Origin: Candidatus Saccharimonadia bacterium
GTDB lineage: Bacteria; Patescibacteriota; Saccharimonadia; Saccharimonadales; UBA4665
Direction of reading: 5' to 3'
Length of the DNA: 20,118 bases
Assembly: GCA_023268595.1 (NCBI GenBank)
Contig: JALQUD010000008.1
Coordinates: 1 to 20,118, forward strand
The first letter of the stretch is position 1; every line of letters begins with the position of its first letter. The translations under genes were made by a program, and so were the position numbers. Below the pieces are notes generated by a model. That model had not been told where the DNA came from. It ran no database searches and saw only the letters and a list, made by a program, of their open reading frames with translations. Positions 1-6,557 of the stretch are shown here, in pieces.

Positions 1-1
1 C

Positions 2-436
2 GACACCAACTTCTTCCAGAACGCCGCCAACTACAGCCATCACGAAATACAGGCGATCGAACCGGTCTACGACCCGGCATACGTCGGCAAAGCCATCGTC
101 AAGCTGGCCGACCAGGACGAACCGCAGTGGGAAATCGCCATCGGCCCGGCTGGCAAACTGATGGCAGCGCACCATGCCTTATCGCACCGAAGTTACGAAA
201 AGATGTTCAGCAAATATGGTTCTGCCAATAACTTCAGCCGCAAGCTGGCTTCCAACCAGACCGGCAATCTATACGGTTCATTAGAGGACAACCGTGGCAT
301 GCGCGGCGGCTGGCGGCACCGTCGGCTGAGCGCCACTACGGTCAATATGATGCTCGGCGCAGCCGCTGCCGGCTTGGTCGGCTTAGCGGTCGTGGCCACT
401 CTGGCCGGCCGCAAACATCACCGTCGTCACCTATGA
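2..436 (+). CDS. SDR-family NAD(P)-dependent oxidoreductase, C-terminal part
   Basis: The reading frame is open from base 2 and enters from outside the window, so the Rossmann domain and the YxxxK active site are not visible. What remains is the substrate-side C-terminus of a short-chain dehydrogenase: NYSHHE, then AIEPVYDPAYVGKAIVKLA, then an IGPAGK strand-turn and a GNLYGSLEDNRGMRGGW tail. This resembles a subfamily that carries AI-PVYDP, VG-GGK and GNLYEP blocks. The last 30 residues form a hydrophobic helix (about TVNMMLGAAAAGLVGLAVVA) followed by a basic RKHHRRH tail, which suggests a C-terminal membrane anchor. The stop (TGA, 434-436) abuts the stop of the convergent gene at 431. The internal ATG at 161 is not the start. 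Substrate cannot be told. Confidence 0.82.
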   Translation, partial: DTNFFQNAANYSHHEIQAIEPVYDPAYVGKAIVKLADQDEPQWEIAIGPAGKLMAAHHALSHRSYEKMFSKYGSANNFSRKLASNQTGNLYGSLEDNRGMRGGWRHRRLSATTVNMMLGAAAAGLVGLAVVATLAGRKHHRRHL

Positions 437-1051
437 CCGGCTTCTGATGCTCTGGACTATGGTCTCGAACTGCTGCTGATAGTTCGGTGTCCCCTTAAAG
501 GTATACGTCGCCCGGATGATACTACTGTCGGTAGAACCAACCGGTACATAGAATTCATTGACGGTCGTTCCTGCCGTGTCGGCCGGGGCCGAAGCCAAGT
601 ATTCGGTCGAAGCCTGTAAACTTTGCTGACCGTTGATCGATACGGTTCTGCACGTATGCTTACGCACGTCTGTTTTACCACTCAAGGAATAACAGCCGCG
701 TGTCTTCGCAGGGTCGAGCGCGATGCTGACCGGTGCGACCGGCCGTTTGTCGCAAGCCAATGTCTCGGTCGCCGGCAACAGATAGATTACCGCCGGTGTC
801 TCGGCGCAGGTCTCTTCGCGCCAACCATCGGGCAGGTCATATTTGGCTACTGTGTCGACCGCCGATCCGGAAGTGCTCGCTTTCGGGACACTACCTGAGG
901 AGTCCTCATCGCCGGAGGGCTTGGGTGTGGAGCTGAGCGTGCTACCGGTGGCCGACGAAGACGCGCCACCGTTCCTGGTAAGTGTCCATAGCACGAAGCC
1001 GGCCACGATGACCGCGAACACACCGATAGAGGCAAGGATTTGCTTGTTCAT
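431..1051 (-). CDS. membrane-anchored protein with extracytoplasmic domain, unknown function
   Basis: A 206-residue protein that I do not recognise. From the chosen ATG at 1051 it begins MNKQILASIGVF and has one N-terminal hydrophobic helix (about residues 5-24). A low-complexity Ser/Gly/Thr/Pro linker (about 27-65) follows, then a folded-looking domain with four cysteines (in CAETP, ACDK, GCYS and HTCR), which would suit two disulfides outside the cell. The topology is that of a type II or signal-anchored surface protein. The frame extends upstream to 1084, but the added residues (MNPCLWCMMSS) are unlike a signal sequence and sit right after the preceding gene's stop, so the later ATG fits better. 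No clear Shine-Dalgarno is seen. It probably shares a transcript with the gene ending at 1081. Confidence 0.7.
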   Translation of the reverse strand: MNKQILASIGVFAVIVAGFVLWTLTRNGGASSSATGSTLSSTPKPSGDEDSSGSVPKASTSGSAVDTVAKYDLPDGWREETCAETPAVIYLLPATETLACDKRPVAPVSIALDPAKTRGCYSLSGKTDVRKHTCRTVSINGQQSLQASTEYLASAPADTAGTTVNEFYVPVGSTDSSIIRATYTFKGTPNYQQQFETIVQSIRSRS

Positions 1052-1080
1052 GCTTGACATCATACACCATAGGCAGGGAT

Positions 1081-2067
1081 TCAATCATCCACTTCACGCT
1101 GCCCTGGCGTACGATCATCCTCGCTTGCGCTTAAATAGAACGTTGCCGGAAATTTTTCGACGTGCTGGTCGAGCGTTTCAGTCCCGCCTACGTAACTGCC
1201 GTCAGGATTACGCGGCATGTCCGATTTGACGTACTGCCCGTCCTGGTTGATGTAGCCGAAGTCTTTCTCCTGACCGGCCGTCTGATCCTCTCCGGTCGTG
1301 TCGTTGCCCGTGAAGCGGTTTTCAAGCGGTACCGGCGCCTCACCATACCCGGGAATCATATACGGTTGGCCGTATCCTATACCGCCTCCACCGTTGCCGA
1401 GGTCCATGATGGAGAATCGCTGCATACTCGTATATCCGATGGCCAAAGCGGCAGTGTGGCGCATCGCAGACAAGCTCTCTTGCACCGAATACCGGGCTCC
1501 GTCGACTACGCTGGCGGATTCGCGTAAGCTGTCATCGGTCGCATCGTCACCGGTCGCCGGCAGCTCATCATGCGCGCGGCGCGCCAGCATGGCCGCCTCA
1601 CCGGCCTTTTCTGCCGCCCGATGGCCGGACGCGACCGCGAGATGCGCTTCCGGCTGGCCAGCCCCCTCCAGCTTGCTACCTATCATGCTGCTCAGCTCAA
1701 CCGCCCGCTCACCGACGGCACGTGCCCTGGAACTGAAGCCGTCCAAAGCCTCGCGTGTCACATTCAGCTTATGCGTCGCATCATCACGGTATTGCTTGGC
1801 CAGGTTCAACAGTCGCTCCCGTTCCTGCTGGTTAGCGCCCATAGTGGGTATTTTGCCGGATTCGTCGGGCGGATCCGTCGGTATAGACGCCGCCCGGCGT
1901 TCACAGCTGACGGCGTCTGATACGTCGGTGCGTGCACCGTCGCAGGCTCGCATCGCCAGGTCGAGGTCCTGCTCGTCGCCCATTGCCAACAGGCGGCCTT
2001 CAGCCTCCAGCTCCTGAACGCCATGGTCGGCCGCATTGATGATGTCTTGCAAGCTCTCGTCGTACAT
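1081..2067 (-). CDS. hypothetical protein, helical middle and low-complexity C-terminus
   Basis: A 328-residue protein with no family I recognise. There is no signal peptide or membrane helix. Residues 1-55 and 78-215 are Ala/Glu/Arg-rich and probably helical, with coiled-coil character (QQERERLLNLAKQYRDDATH, VLARRAHDEL-like stretches). About residue 222 on it becomes Gly/Pro-rich (NGGGGIGYGQPYMIPGYGEA), then acidic and polar with repeated DG-Y phrases (GYINQDGQYV, NPDGSYVGG). The ATG at 2067 lacks a Shine-Dalgarno, and a TATAAG box lies 7 bases upstream, so a leaderless transcript is possible in addition to the upstream promoter at 2226-2253. The stop is TGA at 1081-1083, and the next gene starts 30 bases on. 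Function unknown. Confidence 0.7.
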   Translation of the reverse strand: MYDESLQDIINAADHGVQELEAEGRLLAMGDEQDLDLAMRACDGARTDVSDAVSCERRAASIPTDPPDESGKIPTMGANQQERERLLNLAKQYRDDATHKLNVTREALDGFSSRARAVGERAVELSSMIGSKLEGAGQPEAHLAVASGHRAAEKAGEAAMLARRAHDELPATGDDATDDSLRESASVVDGARYSVQESLSAMRHTAALAIGYTSMQRFSIMDLGNGGGGIGYGQPYMIPGYGEAPVPLENRFTGNDTTGEDQTAGQEKDFGYINQDGQYVKSDMPRNPDGSYVGGTETLDQHVEKFPATFYLSASEDDRTPGQREVDD

Positions 2068-2089
2068 ATTCTTATAATCCAGGTATGTC

Positions 2090-2163
2090 GGAGGGGAGTA
2101 ACACGAACGTCAGGTTTAGTCATCGGGAACGATGATCAATACGCTCACGTAGCCTCCCCTCCT
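2090..2163 (-). promoter_or_regulatory. leader with strong SD, 10-codon ORF and complementary anti-SD
   Basis: On the minus strand GGAGGGGAG (2162-2154) is followed at good spacing by a GTG at 2148. This opens a ten-residue ORF (MSVLIIVPDD) ending in TAA at 2116. The exact complement CTCCCCTCC lies at 2098-2090, just before the start of the 1081-2067 gene. The 9-bp perfect inverted repeat means the strong SD could be sequestered by pairing. A translational switch or leader peptide is inferred; only the sequences are seen. Confidence 0.35.
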
Positions 2164-2202
2164 AAAGGTTTCGGACCTCTGGCCGGGATGATCCCATACT
2201 AA

Positions 2203-2222
2203 TCGATGTGACTCGATGTGAC
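2203..2222. repeat. tandem 10-bp direct repeat, possible operator
   Basis: TCGATGTGAC occurs twice back to back without mismatch (2203-2212 and 2213-2222). The spacing is one helical turn, and the repeats cover the expected transcription start of the minus-strand promoter at 2226-2253. This placement suits a regulator binding site. No regulator gene is seen nearby. Confidence 0.45.
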
Positions 2223-2225
2223 GTT

Positions 2226-2253
2226 ATTCTACATCATCCGTGCAGTACTGCAA
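2226..2253 (-). promoter_or_regulatory. sigma70-like promoter for the 1081-2067 gene
   Basis: Minus strand: TTGCAG (2253-2248), a 16-base spacer and TAGAAT (2231-2226). The predicted start falls near 2219, within the tandem repeat at 2203-2222, and the leader to the ATG at 2067 would be about 150 bases. The -35 box touches the stop codon of the lipoprotein gene. Confidence 0.4.
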
Positions 2254-2254
2254 C

Positions 2255-2692
2255 TCAGCCTGGTACGCCGGGCTTCTGCCGGGGACAGATCACATGCACG
2301 TCAGTGGTCGCGGCATCATTCTGCCCGACAGTACCGGGAAGCACGACATGACACTTCCTTGTCCCGTTGACGGTGACCGGAACCAGCGAGAACTTCTCTT
2401 TGTCGCGCGGATCGAATGCCCGGTCACAATGCACCGCCAGCACACCGCCATCGTGCAACGATTGCTCTCTGACATCCAGCTCATTGGCCAGTACGGCATA
2501 CTTCTCTTCAGGAATCACCACCTTGCCCTTGCCGGCCACAGAGGCACACGATGCCACCGGGCTGCCATGGATGGCCGCGGTTCGTCCGGACACGGGCGCT
2601 TCGGAGCCTGTCGGCCCTGAACCGCATGCCACGAGCGACAGACCGGCCGTCGCCATCAGTACGGCACTTGCCAACGATGTCCTGACGGACAT
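2255..2692 (-). CDS. small lipoprotein with four cysteines, unknown function
   Basis: A 145-residue protein with a textbook lipoprotein signal: MSVRTS, a hydrophobic stretch (about residues 7-19) and the lipobox L-V-A-C with the lipidated cysteine at residue 23, followed by GSGPTGSE. After signal peptidase II cleavage the mature part would be anchored on the outer face of the membrane. It has four further cysteines (49, 89, 114, 136), which would suit two disulfides, and no motif I can assign to a family. The start is supported by an AGGAG about 9 bases upstream and by a promoter at 2728-2756. It is followed on the same strand by the 1081-2067 gene, which has its own promoter. Function unknown. 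Confidence 0.8.
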   Translation of the reverse strand: MSVRTSLASAVLMATAGLSLVACGSGPTGSEAPVSGRTAAIHGSPVASCASVAGKGKVVIPEEKYAVLANELDVREQSLHDGGVLAVHCDRAFDPRDKEKFSLVPVTVNGTRKCHVVLPGTVGQNDAATTDVHVICPRQKPGVPG

Positions 2693-2727
2693 GTACCCAC
2701 TCTCCTCGTATCGGGAACTGCCGGGCT

Positions 2728-2756
2728 ATTTTATAATCTTTGGCAACAGATAGCAA
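2728..2756 (-). promoter_or_regulatory. sigma70-like promoter of the lipoprotein gene
   Basis: Minus strand: TTGCTA (2756-2751), a 17-base spacer and TAAAAT (2733-2728). The predicted leader is about 30 bases and contains GAGGAGAG ahead of the ATG at 2692. Confidence 0.5.
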
Positions 2757-2828
2757 TTGATCGGTAGTAGACAATACGTTATTACAGTTCACTAAACACA
2801 TTTGCGTAGTTATCAAACACGCTTAGGG

Positions 2829-2908
2829 AACTGCGGGAGGATGGTACGTATGAGATGTTTATTGCACGCGTATGCGCCACTCATTCGCCCACCCTCCCGG
2901 ATGCAGTT
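2829..2908. repeat. imperfect inverted repeat in the 2693-3004 gap
   Basis: AACTGC+GGGAGG+A+TGG (2829-2844) pairs with CCA+C+CCTCCC (2889-2898) and GCAGTT (2903-2908). That gives 6 bp, a 4-base bulge, 6 bp, one A-C mismatch and 3 bp. Apart from this structure and the lipoprotein promoter, the 312-base gap holds no convincing gene. Short ORFs on both strands here overlap the stem and conflict with one another. Confidence 0.35.
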
Positions 2909-3004
2909 CTTTGTCGGGGCCACCGATGCGCTTCATAGCGTTATGATGCTATGGCAGCGGATGGCGACACTGGATATGTCCCAGCTTATCTCATTGAGTC
3001 ACGG

Positions 3005-3166
3005 TCAGCGCCTGAGCCGGGTAGATCGGGTCTTCGAGATAGCAGCCACGAGCAAGCAGAAAGCACACGCCACGAAGATCATGCCGTTGAAGGCATAGCC
3101 GATCGTGAAGTACCGCACCGCGGCAAGCGCCAATGCCACACTTGCGAGGAAAAAGAAGAACTTCAT
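3005..3166 (-). CDS. small two-helix membrane protein (53 aa)
   Basis: A 53-residue ORF with an excellent ribosome binding site: AAAAGGAGC ends 7 bases before the ATG at 3166. It begins MKFFFFLASVALALAAVRYF and continues with a second hydrophobic run (GMIFVACAFCLLVAAI), then a basic tail SKTRSTRLRR before TGA. Two short transmembrane helices joined by a tight loop (RYFTIGYAFN) with a positively charged cytoplasmic end are the natural reading. There is no family I can name. The codon use matches the surrounding host genes. A plus-strand ORF that overlaps it antisense looks like a shadow. Confidence 0.65.
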   Translation of the reverse strand: MKFFFFLASVALALAAVRYFTIGYAFNGMIFVACAFCLLVAAISKTRSTRLRR

Positions 3167-3320
3167 GGTTCAGCTCCTTTTGTCAGAGGTAAAAGACTTG
3201 TGCCGTGCTTGGTATTCGCTGCGATTTGTCGACATTTTCAACATAATCGAACAAGAACAGCGCCGTTATGACAGCTTCTTCATATTGACTTTGACTCCTA
3301 CAACAGGTGGTGGACTGGAC

Positions 3321-3376
3321 TGTAATGGTCGGGTGACGGCAAGCATCAAAGTGCTAACCAACATCCGACCATTACA
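3321..3376. repeat. 15-bp stem-loop
   Basis: TGTAATGGTCGGGTG (3321-3335) and CATCCGACCATTACA (3362-3376) are reverse complements apart from one G-U/T-G pair. The loop of 26 bases contains a small AGCA/TGCT inner pairing. It lies in a non-coding stretch between the small membrane protein and the left end of the integrated element. It could be part of a structured RNA; the role is unknown. Confidence 0.5.
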
Positions 3377-3400
3377 TGTACGACAAAGAACTGTTAAAGT

Positions 3401-3440
3401 GCTTCATCGCAGGCTATAAACTCATCTGATGAAGTTTTAA
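3401..3440 (+). terminator. possible weak terminator-like stem-loop
   Basis: CTTCATC (3402-3408) pairs with GATGAAG (3428-3434) around a 19-base loop and is followed by TTTTAATATT. It is A+T-rich and long-looped, so it is weak as an intrinsic terminator. Together with the stem at 3321-3376 it could mark the 3' end of a short plus-strand RNA. The rest of the 3167-3628 gap shows only an A+T-rich tract (3435-3475) and the left attachment repeat. Confidence 0.25.
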
Positions 3441-3520
3441 TATTATAGCATAAATTGTATTATTAATCAACATTGGGGTACATAGATAACTTAGGTATCT
3501 TTACCTGAGGGGTTTTATGT

Positions 3521-3531
3521 TGGTGGAGCTG
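3521..3531. repeat. left attachment repeat
   Basis: TGGTGGAGCTG, identical to 8329-8339. It lies in non-coding sequence, with no other tmRNA part next to it. Downstream bases (ATGCTGGAAAG) differ from the tmRNA T-arm, so the shared core is short. Confidence 0.6.
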
Positions 3532-3703
3532 ATGCTGGAAAGTTGGCACCTGCTTGAGCCTGAGGTAAGTCGATGGCGAGGACTTTTGCAGGTTCCCTAT
3601 CAAAGGTACAAGATTACAGGGGCAATAGGTGAAATTGCAGACTACCAGGCTTGTAATACACCTAGATATACGTGAACTTCCGTGGTGGAAGTATACTGGT
3701 ACT

Positions 3704-4285
3704 ATGGCACAACCGTTCGCACACGAAGAACTTCCGCTTAAGCAGCATTTCATAGACCTAGCACGAGAGTTTAATAATAAAAGTCATACGCTGGAAAATG
3801 AGTTAGCCGCGGCGCTTTTATATATGAATGTTGCCGACTATTTGGCAGAATATTTGGTTATTGGTTTGTCTGAAATGTCCAAAGAAGCTATGAACAGATA
3901 CTACTTAGGCATGGTGTCTATCATTCCGCAGCAGCGGGACAGCTTCAATATCGGCAACGCCATCTATGCCCTCAAGGGGTTCGACTTTCCGAAAAAGACT
4001 GACATAATGCAAGAGCTAAATTCAATCAATACTGCTCGAAAAAAGATTGCGCATCAGATATTAAAAACCAAAAGCGCTTCACTACCGGAAATTGACGAAG
4101 CAGTCAAAGAGTTGATTGACCATACTGAGGCATTAGTGGTTCTAGTCGATGACATTACTCCAGGGATGCCCCCAACTAATTTGCTTCAAAAATTACAGGA
4201 AGCAAGCATGCTGCCTGATGACATGCCCGCTGATGAGAACACTCCAAGTGCGAATCCTAAAAAGCAAAAAAACGGAAAAGCTTGA
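3704..4285 (+). CDS. HEPN-like domain protein (first of a pair)
   Basis: A 193-residue, mostly helical protein. It carries ARKKIAHQIL, where R112 and H117 fit the R-x4-6-H signature of HEPN ribonuclease domains, preceded by a helix-rich region (ENELAAALLYMNVADYLAEYLV). A second charged helix and a disordered polar tail (MPADENTPSANPKKQKNGKA) follow. HEPN proteins are commonly RNA-cutting toxins or defence effectors; that role is inferred. The asparagine or aspartate usually found after the arginine is a lysine here, so catalytic activity is uncertain. The ATG at 3704 was chosen because MAQPFAHEELPLKQHF reads like a natural start. A GTG at 3629, 6 bases after AGGGG, is a real alternative that adds 25 residues. 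The next gene begins 3 bases after the stop. Confidence 0.6.
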   Translation: MAQPFAHEELPLKQHFIDLAREFNNKSHTLENELAAALLYMNVADYLAEYLVIGLSEMSKEAMNRYYLGMVSIIPQQRDSFNIGNAIYALKGFDFPKKTDIMQELNSINTARKKIAHQILKTKSASLPEIDEAVKELIDHTEALVVLVDDITPGMPPTNLLQKLQEASMLPDDMPADENTPSANPKKQKNGKA

Positions 4286-4288
4286 AAT

Positions 4289-4792
4289 ATGGAGCCGCCA
4301 TACGATGTTGACGATGAAAGTGCACGCATACGGGAAGTTTACGCCCGCTATGGTTTAGCTATGTACTCTGCGCAGCTTTTAGAAACCGGATTAATTCAAT
4401 TTGTCGTGACGCTACGAGCTGACGCCGGTAATTTGAATACACAGCAAGAATACGACGAGGAGTGGGATAAATTAGCTAAAATGACATTCGGCCAACTGCT
4501 CAAAACTATAGACCCATCGCTTTTAGACCCGGCCACTGCACAAGAAATGGACAAAGCCTTAGCACTAAGGAACCGGCTTGCTCATAAATATTTCTGGGAG
4601 AAGGCCGCCGAAATGTTGGGTGAAAAAACAAAAGAGCAAATGGTTAATGAGCTGCAGGGGTATGCGGATTACTTCAAGTCCTTAGATGAGAAAGTAACTG
4701 AAAAGATATATGCATGGGCAAAGAGGTGCGGAATTGACTTGGAAAAACTGAATGAAGAGGAGATGGCAAAGTTAAGAGCCAATACGCGATGA
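4289..4792 (+). CDS. HEPN-like domain protein (second of a pair)
   Basis: A 167-residue helical protein with a clear LALRNRLAHKYFWE block: R94, N95 and H99 give the RN-x3-H form typical of active HEPN ribonuclease domains. Upstream helices (ARIREVYARYGLAMYSAQLLETGLIQ) match the usual layout of a four-helix HEPN bundle, and a charged C-terminal helix region (about 112-165) completes it. It differs in sequence from the first HEPN-like protein beyond the motif, so the two are not a recent duplication. The ATG follows the previous stop by 3 bases, and its own stop overlaps the next start (ATGA, 4789-4792), so the three genes are almost certainly co-translated. A role as an RNA-targeting toxin or defence effector is inferred from family habit. 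Confidence 0.65.
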   Translation: MEPPYDVDDESARIREVYARYGLAMYSAQLLETGLIQFVVTLRADAGNLNTQQEYDEEWDKLAKMTFGQLLKTIDPSLLDPATAQEMDKALALRNRLAHKYFWEKAAEMLGEKTKEQMVNELQGYADYFKSLDEKVTEKIYAWAKRCGIDLEKLNEEEMAKLRANTR

Positions 4793-5433
4793 CTACAGAT
4801 AGCGACGCTAAGACAATCTGGGACTACATGCATATGCAACACGTCCTTAAAAAGTGTGATGCGATATTCGTATTGTGTAGCATGGATACCCGCGTCGCGG
4901 AAAGAGCGGCACAGCTTTACATGGACGGCTATGGCGATTATCTAATCGTATCAGGCGGTAGCGGGAAGCTGACAAAGGACGTATTCGAAGATACCGAGGC
5001 CGAAACGTTTGCCGCAATCATACAGGCACAGGGTGTGCCGGCCGATAAGGTATTGCTAGAGAGCGCATCTACTAATACTGGCGAGAATATACGTTTCACA
5101 TATGAATTACTACAGCAGCGCGTATTAGCTCCGCAGTCTTTGCTATTGGTCCAGAAGCCTTACATGGAACGTCGTACTTATGCCACATTCAAAAAGCAAT
5201 GGCTCGACCCATCAACAGATATTCTTGTCACTTCACCCCAAATATCATATGAAGACTATTTCAATGAGAACTGCCCAAAAGAGCTTGTTCTGAATGTGAT
5301 GGTAGGCGACATGCAACGCATCAAGAAGTATGCCGAGAACGGCTTTCAGATACCGCAGGAAATACCTCAAGATGTTTGGCAAGCATATGAGCGTCTTGTT
5401 ACGGCTGGCTACACAAAGCATCTCATACAATAA
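4789..5433 (+). CDS. YdcF/SanA-like DUF218 protein
   Basis: A 214-residue protein with the DUF218 fold signature in order: DAIFVLCSMDTRVAERAAQL (residues 24-43), a YLIVSGGSGK loop (51-60), an acidic helix DTEAETFAAII, GVPADKVLLESASTNTGEN (82-100) and LLLVQKPYMERRTYATFKK (118-136). E91, S92, N96, T97 and N100 match the conserved E-x-S-x-N-T-x-E-N pattern of the family. Family members include YdcF, reported to bind S-adenosylmethionine, and SanA/ElyC, linked to the cell envelope. This copy lacks a membrane helix, so it is probably cytoplasmic like YdcF. It overlaps the second HEPN gene by 4 bases, so the three form one operon. Whether it modulates the HEPN proteins is unknown. Confidence 0.78.
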   Translation: MTTDSDAKTIWDYMHMQHVLKKCDAIFVLCSMDTRVAERAAQLYMDGYGDYLIVSGGSGKLTKDVFEDTEAETFAAIIQAQGVPADKVLLESASTNTGENIRFTYELLQQRVLAPQSLLLVQKPYMERRTYATFKKQWLDPSTDILVTSPQISYEDYFNENCPKELVLNVMVGDMQRIKKYAENGFQIPQEIPQDVWQAYERLVTAGYTKHLIQ

Positions 5434-5480
5434 ACCGTTACTGCTTGCTACCTAACCGCTAAGAAACTAAAGTAACAAGT

Positions 5481-5900
5481 ATGAATAGCCGTCAGCTTAG
5501 CTTTATGAAACACTATCTGGACAAGGTCAGTCCGACGTACTCTAATGCATGACAGAGTGCGCTATTGGCCGGCTACAGCAAGCAGTATGCCGAGAGAATA
5601 ACCACCGCAATGCCGCAATGGTTGTCGGAGAATGTCGGAAACGACGAGTACATTACAGTTAGCGAAATTATCGAGGGCATTAAGGCTGAGACTAAAGCTG
5701 ACAAATCAAGCGACCGCCTTAAAGCCTGGGAGCTGCTTGGGAAGTTCAAGGGCGTATTCACCCATAAGATAGAGGTAAAGGCTAACGTAGAGCATACTAT
5801 ACTTACACCTGAAATGATTGAGATTGGTGACCGTATTCTTGCAGAGCATATGGCTAAGATAGCAAAACGGCAGCATATACCGGTAAGTCTTAACGCTTAG
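5481..5900 (+). pseudogene. terminase small subunit-like protein, interrupted by TGA
   Basis: From the ATG at 5481 the frame reads MNSRQLSFMKHYLDKVSPTY then SNA, meets TGA at 5550-5552 and continues without a break as QSALLAGYSKQYAERI through to TAG at 5898-5900. The two halves together make one 139-codon protein of the phage terminase small-subunit type. That family has an N-terminal helix-turn-helix with an N-A-x-Q-A-A-x-x-A-G-Y-S motif, and an LKAWELLGKFKGVFTHKIEV block later. The TGA falls inside the DNA-recognition motif. Reinitiation at TTG 5565 or ATG 5610 could give a shortened product without the first helix. No large terminase subunit is present. Sequencing error, nonsense mutation and readthrough are all possible; UGA serves as a normal stop in neighbouring genes. 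Confidence 0.6.
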
Positions 5901-5902
5901 CA

Positions 5903-6508
5903 ATGCGCGACACACCCAAACTTTATGAAACAATCCGCGCCCTGCTGATTGAGCTTGAACATGAGAGGCTCGTACCCTCAACAGTGCCAGGCACGATACA
6001 ACTCCCCACACAGACGCCGCAACATAACTACTCGCAAAGAGACAGTGCACTTTACCAGCTCAAAGTGCTAAATGCTGTCAAAAACATCGCCGCGGTGACT
6101 GATAGTAACGGCGAATATGAACAAGGGTACTGGCTACTGGAACTGGACAGTGGTCATGACACCGCAAGAAAGGACTATGAGAACATTATGCGTGACATGC
6201 AGGACTTTCAATATGTCGTATATGACGGTAAGACGGCCGACTTACTGATTGGCTGCATAATGACTAATATTGGTATCGACACAAAACAAGCAGACCTGTG
6301 CAAAGTAGTTTTGAAAACTAAAACCGCTCAGAGACATACCTGGGAGCGCGCGGACATACTAGAAATGTGGAACGACCATGCAGCCAAGCCACGACAGGTA
6401 TCTGATGCTGCCCGGCGCGTAAATGATATTGTTGCCAGCACCGTTGGCGACAAGAACTTCTTCAGCTCGACTGGAAAAATAATCAAACTCAACACTAGGT
6501 ATCTGTAA
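5903..6508 (+). CDS. hypothetical protein of the mobile element
   Basis: A 201-residue soluble protein I do not recognise. It starts 2 bases after the stop of the terminase-like frame, so it is probably translationally coupled to it. The N-terminal part (1-35) is helical and charged. The middle (55-135) alternates strands and helices (GYWLLELDSG, FQYVVYDGKTADLLIGCIMTNIGI). The C-terminal 60 residues (WERADILEMWNDHAAKPRQV, SDAARRVNDIVAS, GKIIKLNTRYL) look like a compact helical domain of the winged-helix or DNA-binding kind, which is only a guess. Its position between a terminase-like gene and the recombinase suggests a replication, transfer or regulatory role for the element. No motif settles it. 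Confidence 0.65.
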   Translation: MRDTPKLYETIRALLIELEHERLVPSTVPGTIQLPTQTPQHNYSQRDSALYQLKVLNAVKNIAAVTDSNGEYEQGYWLLELDSGHDTARKDYENIMRDMQDFQYVVYDGKTADLLIGCIMTNIGIDTKQADLCKVVLKTKTAQRHTWERADILEMWNDHAAKPRQVSDAARRVNDIVASTVGDKNFFSSTGKIIKLNTRYL

Positions 6509-6519
6509 ACAACTGCGTG

Positions 6520-6533
6520 GTTTCGCGCGAAAC
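6520..6533. repeat. perfect 14-bp palindrome
   Basis: GTTTCGCGCGAAAC reads the same on both strands. It lies in the short gap between the unknown element gene (ends 6508) and the small ORF at 6558. A dimeric repressor site or a structural site of the element would fit; nothing more can be said. Confidence 0.4.
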
Positions 6534-6557
6534 TAACTTTACTATGCTTGGGCTACC

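Noticed and set aside
2802..3098. 98-codon plus-strand ORF across the 2829-2908 hairpin
   Set aside because: It overlaps antisense the small membrane protein, which has a far better start signal, and its sequence is not protein-like in its second half.
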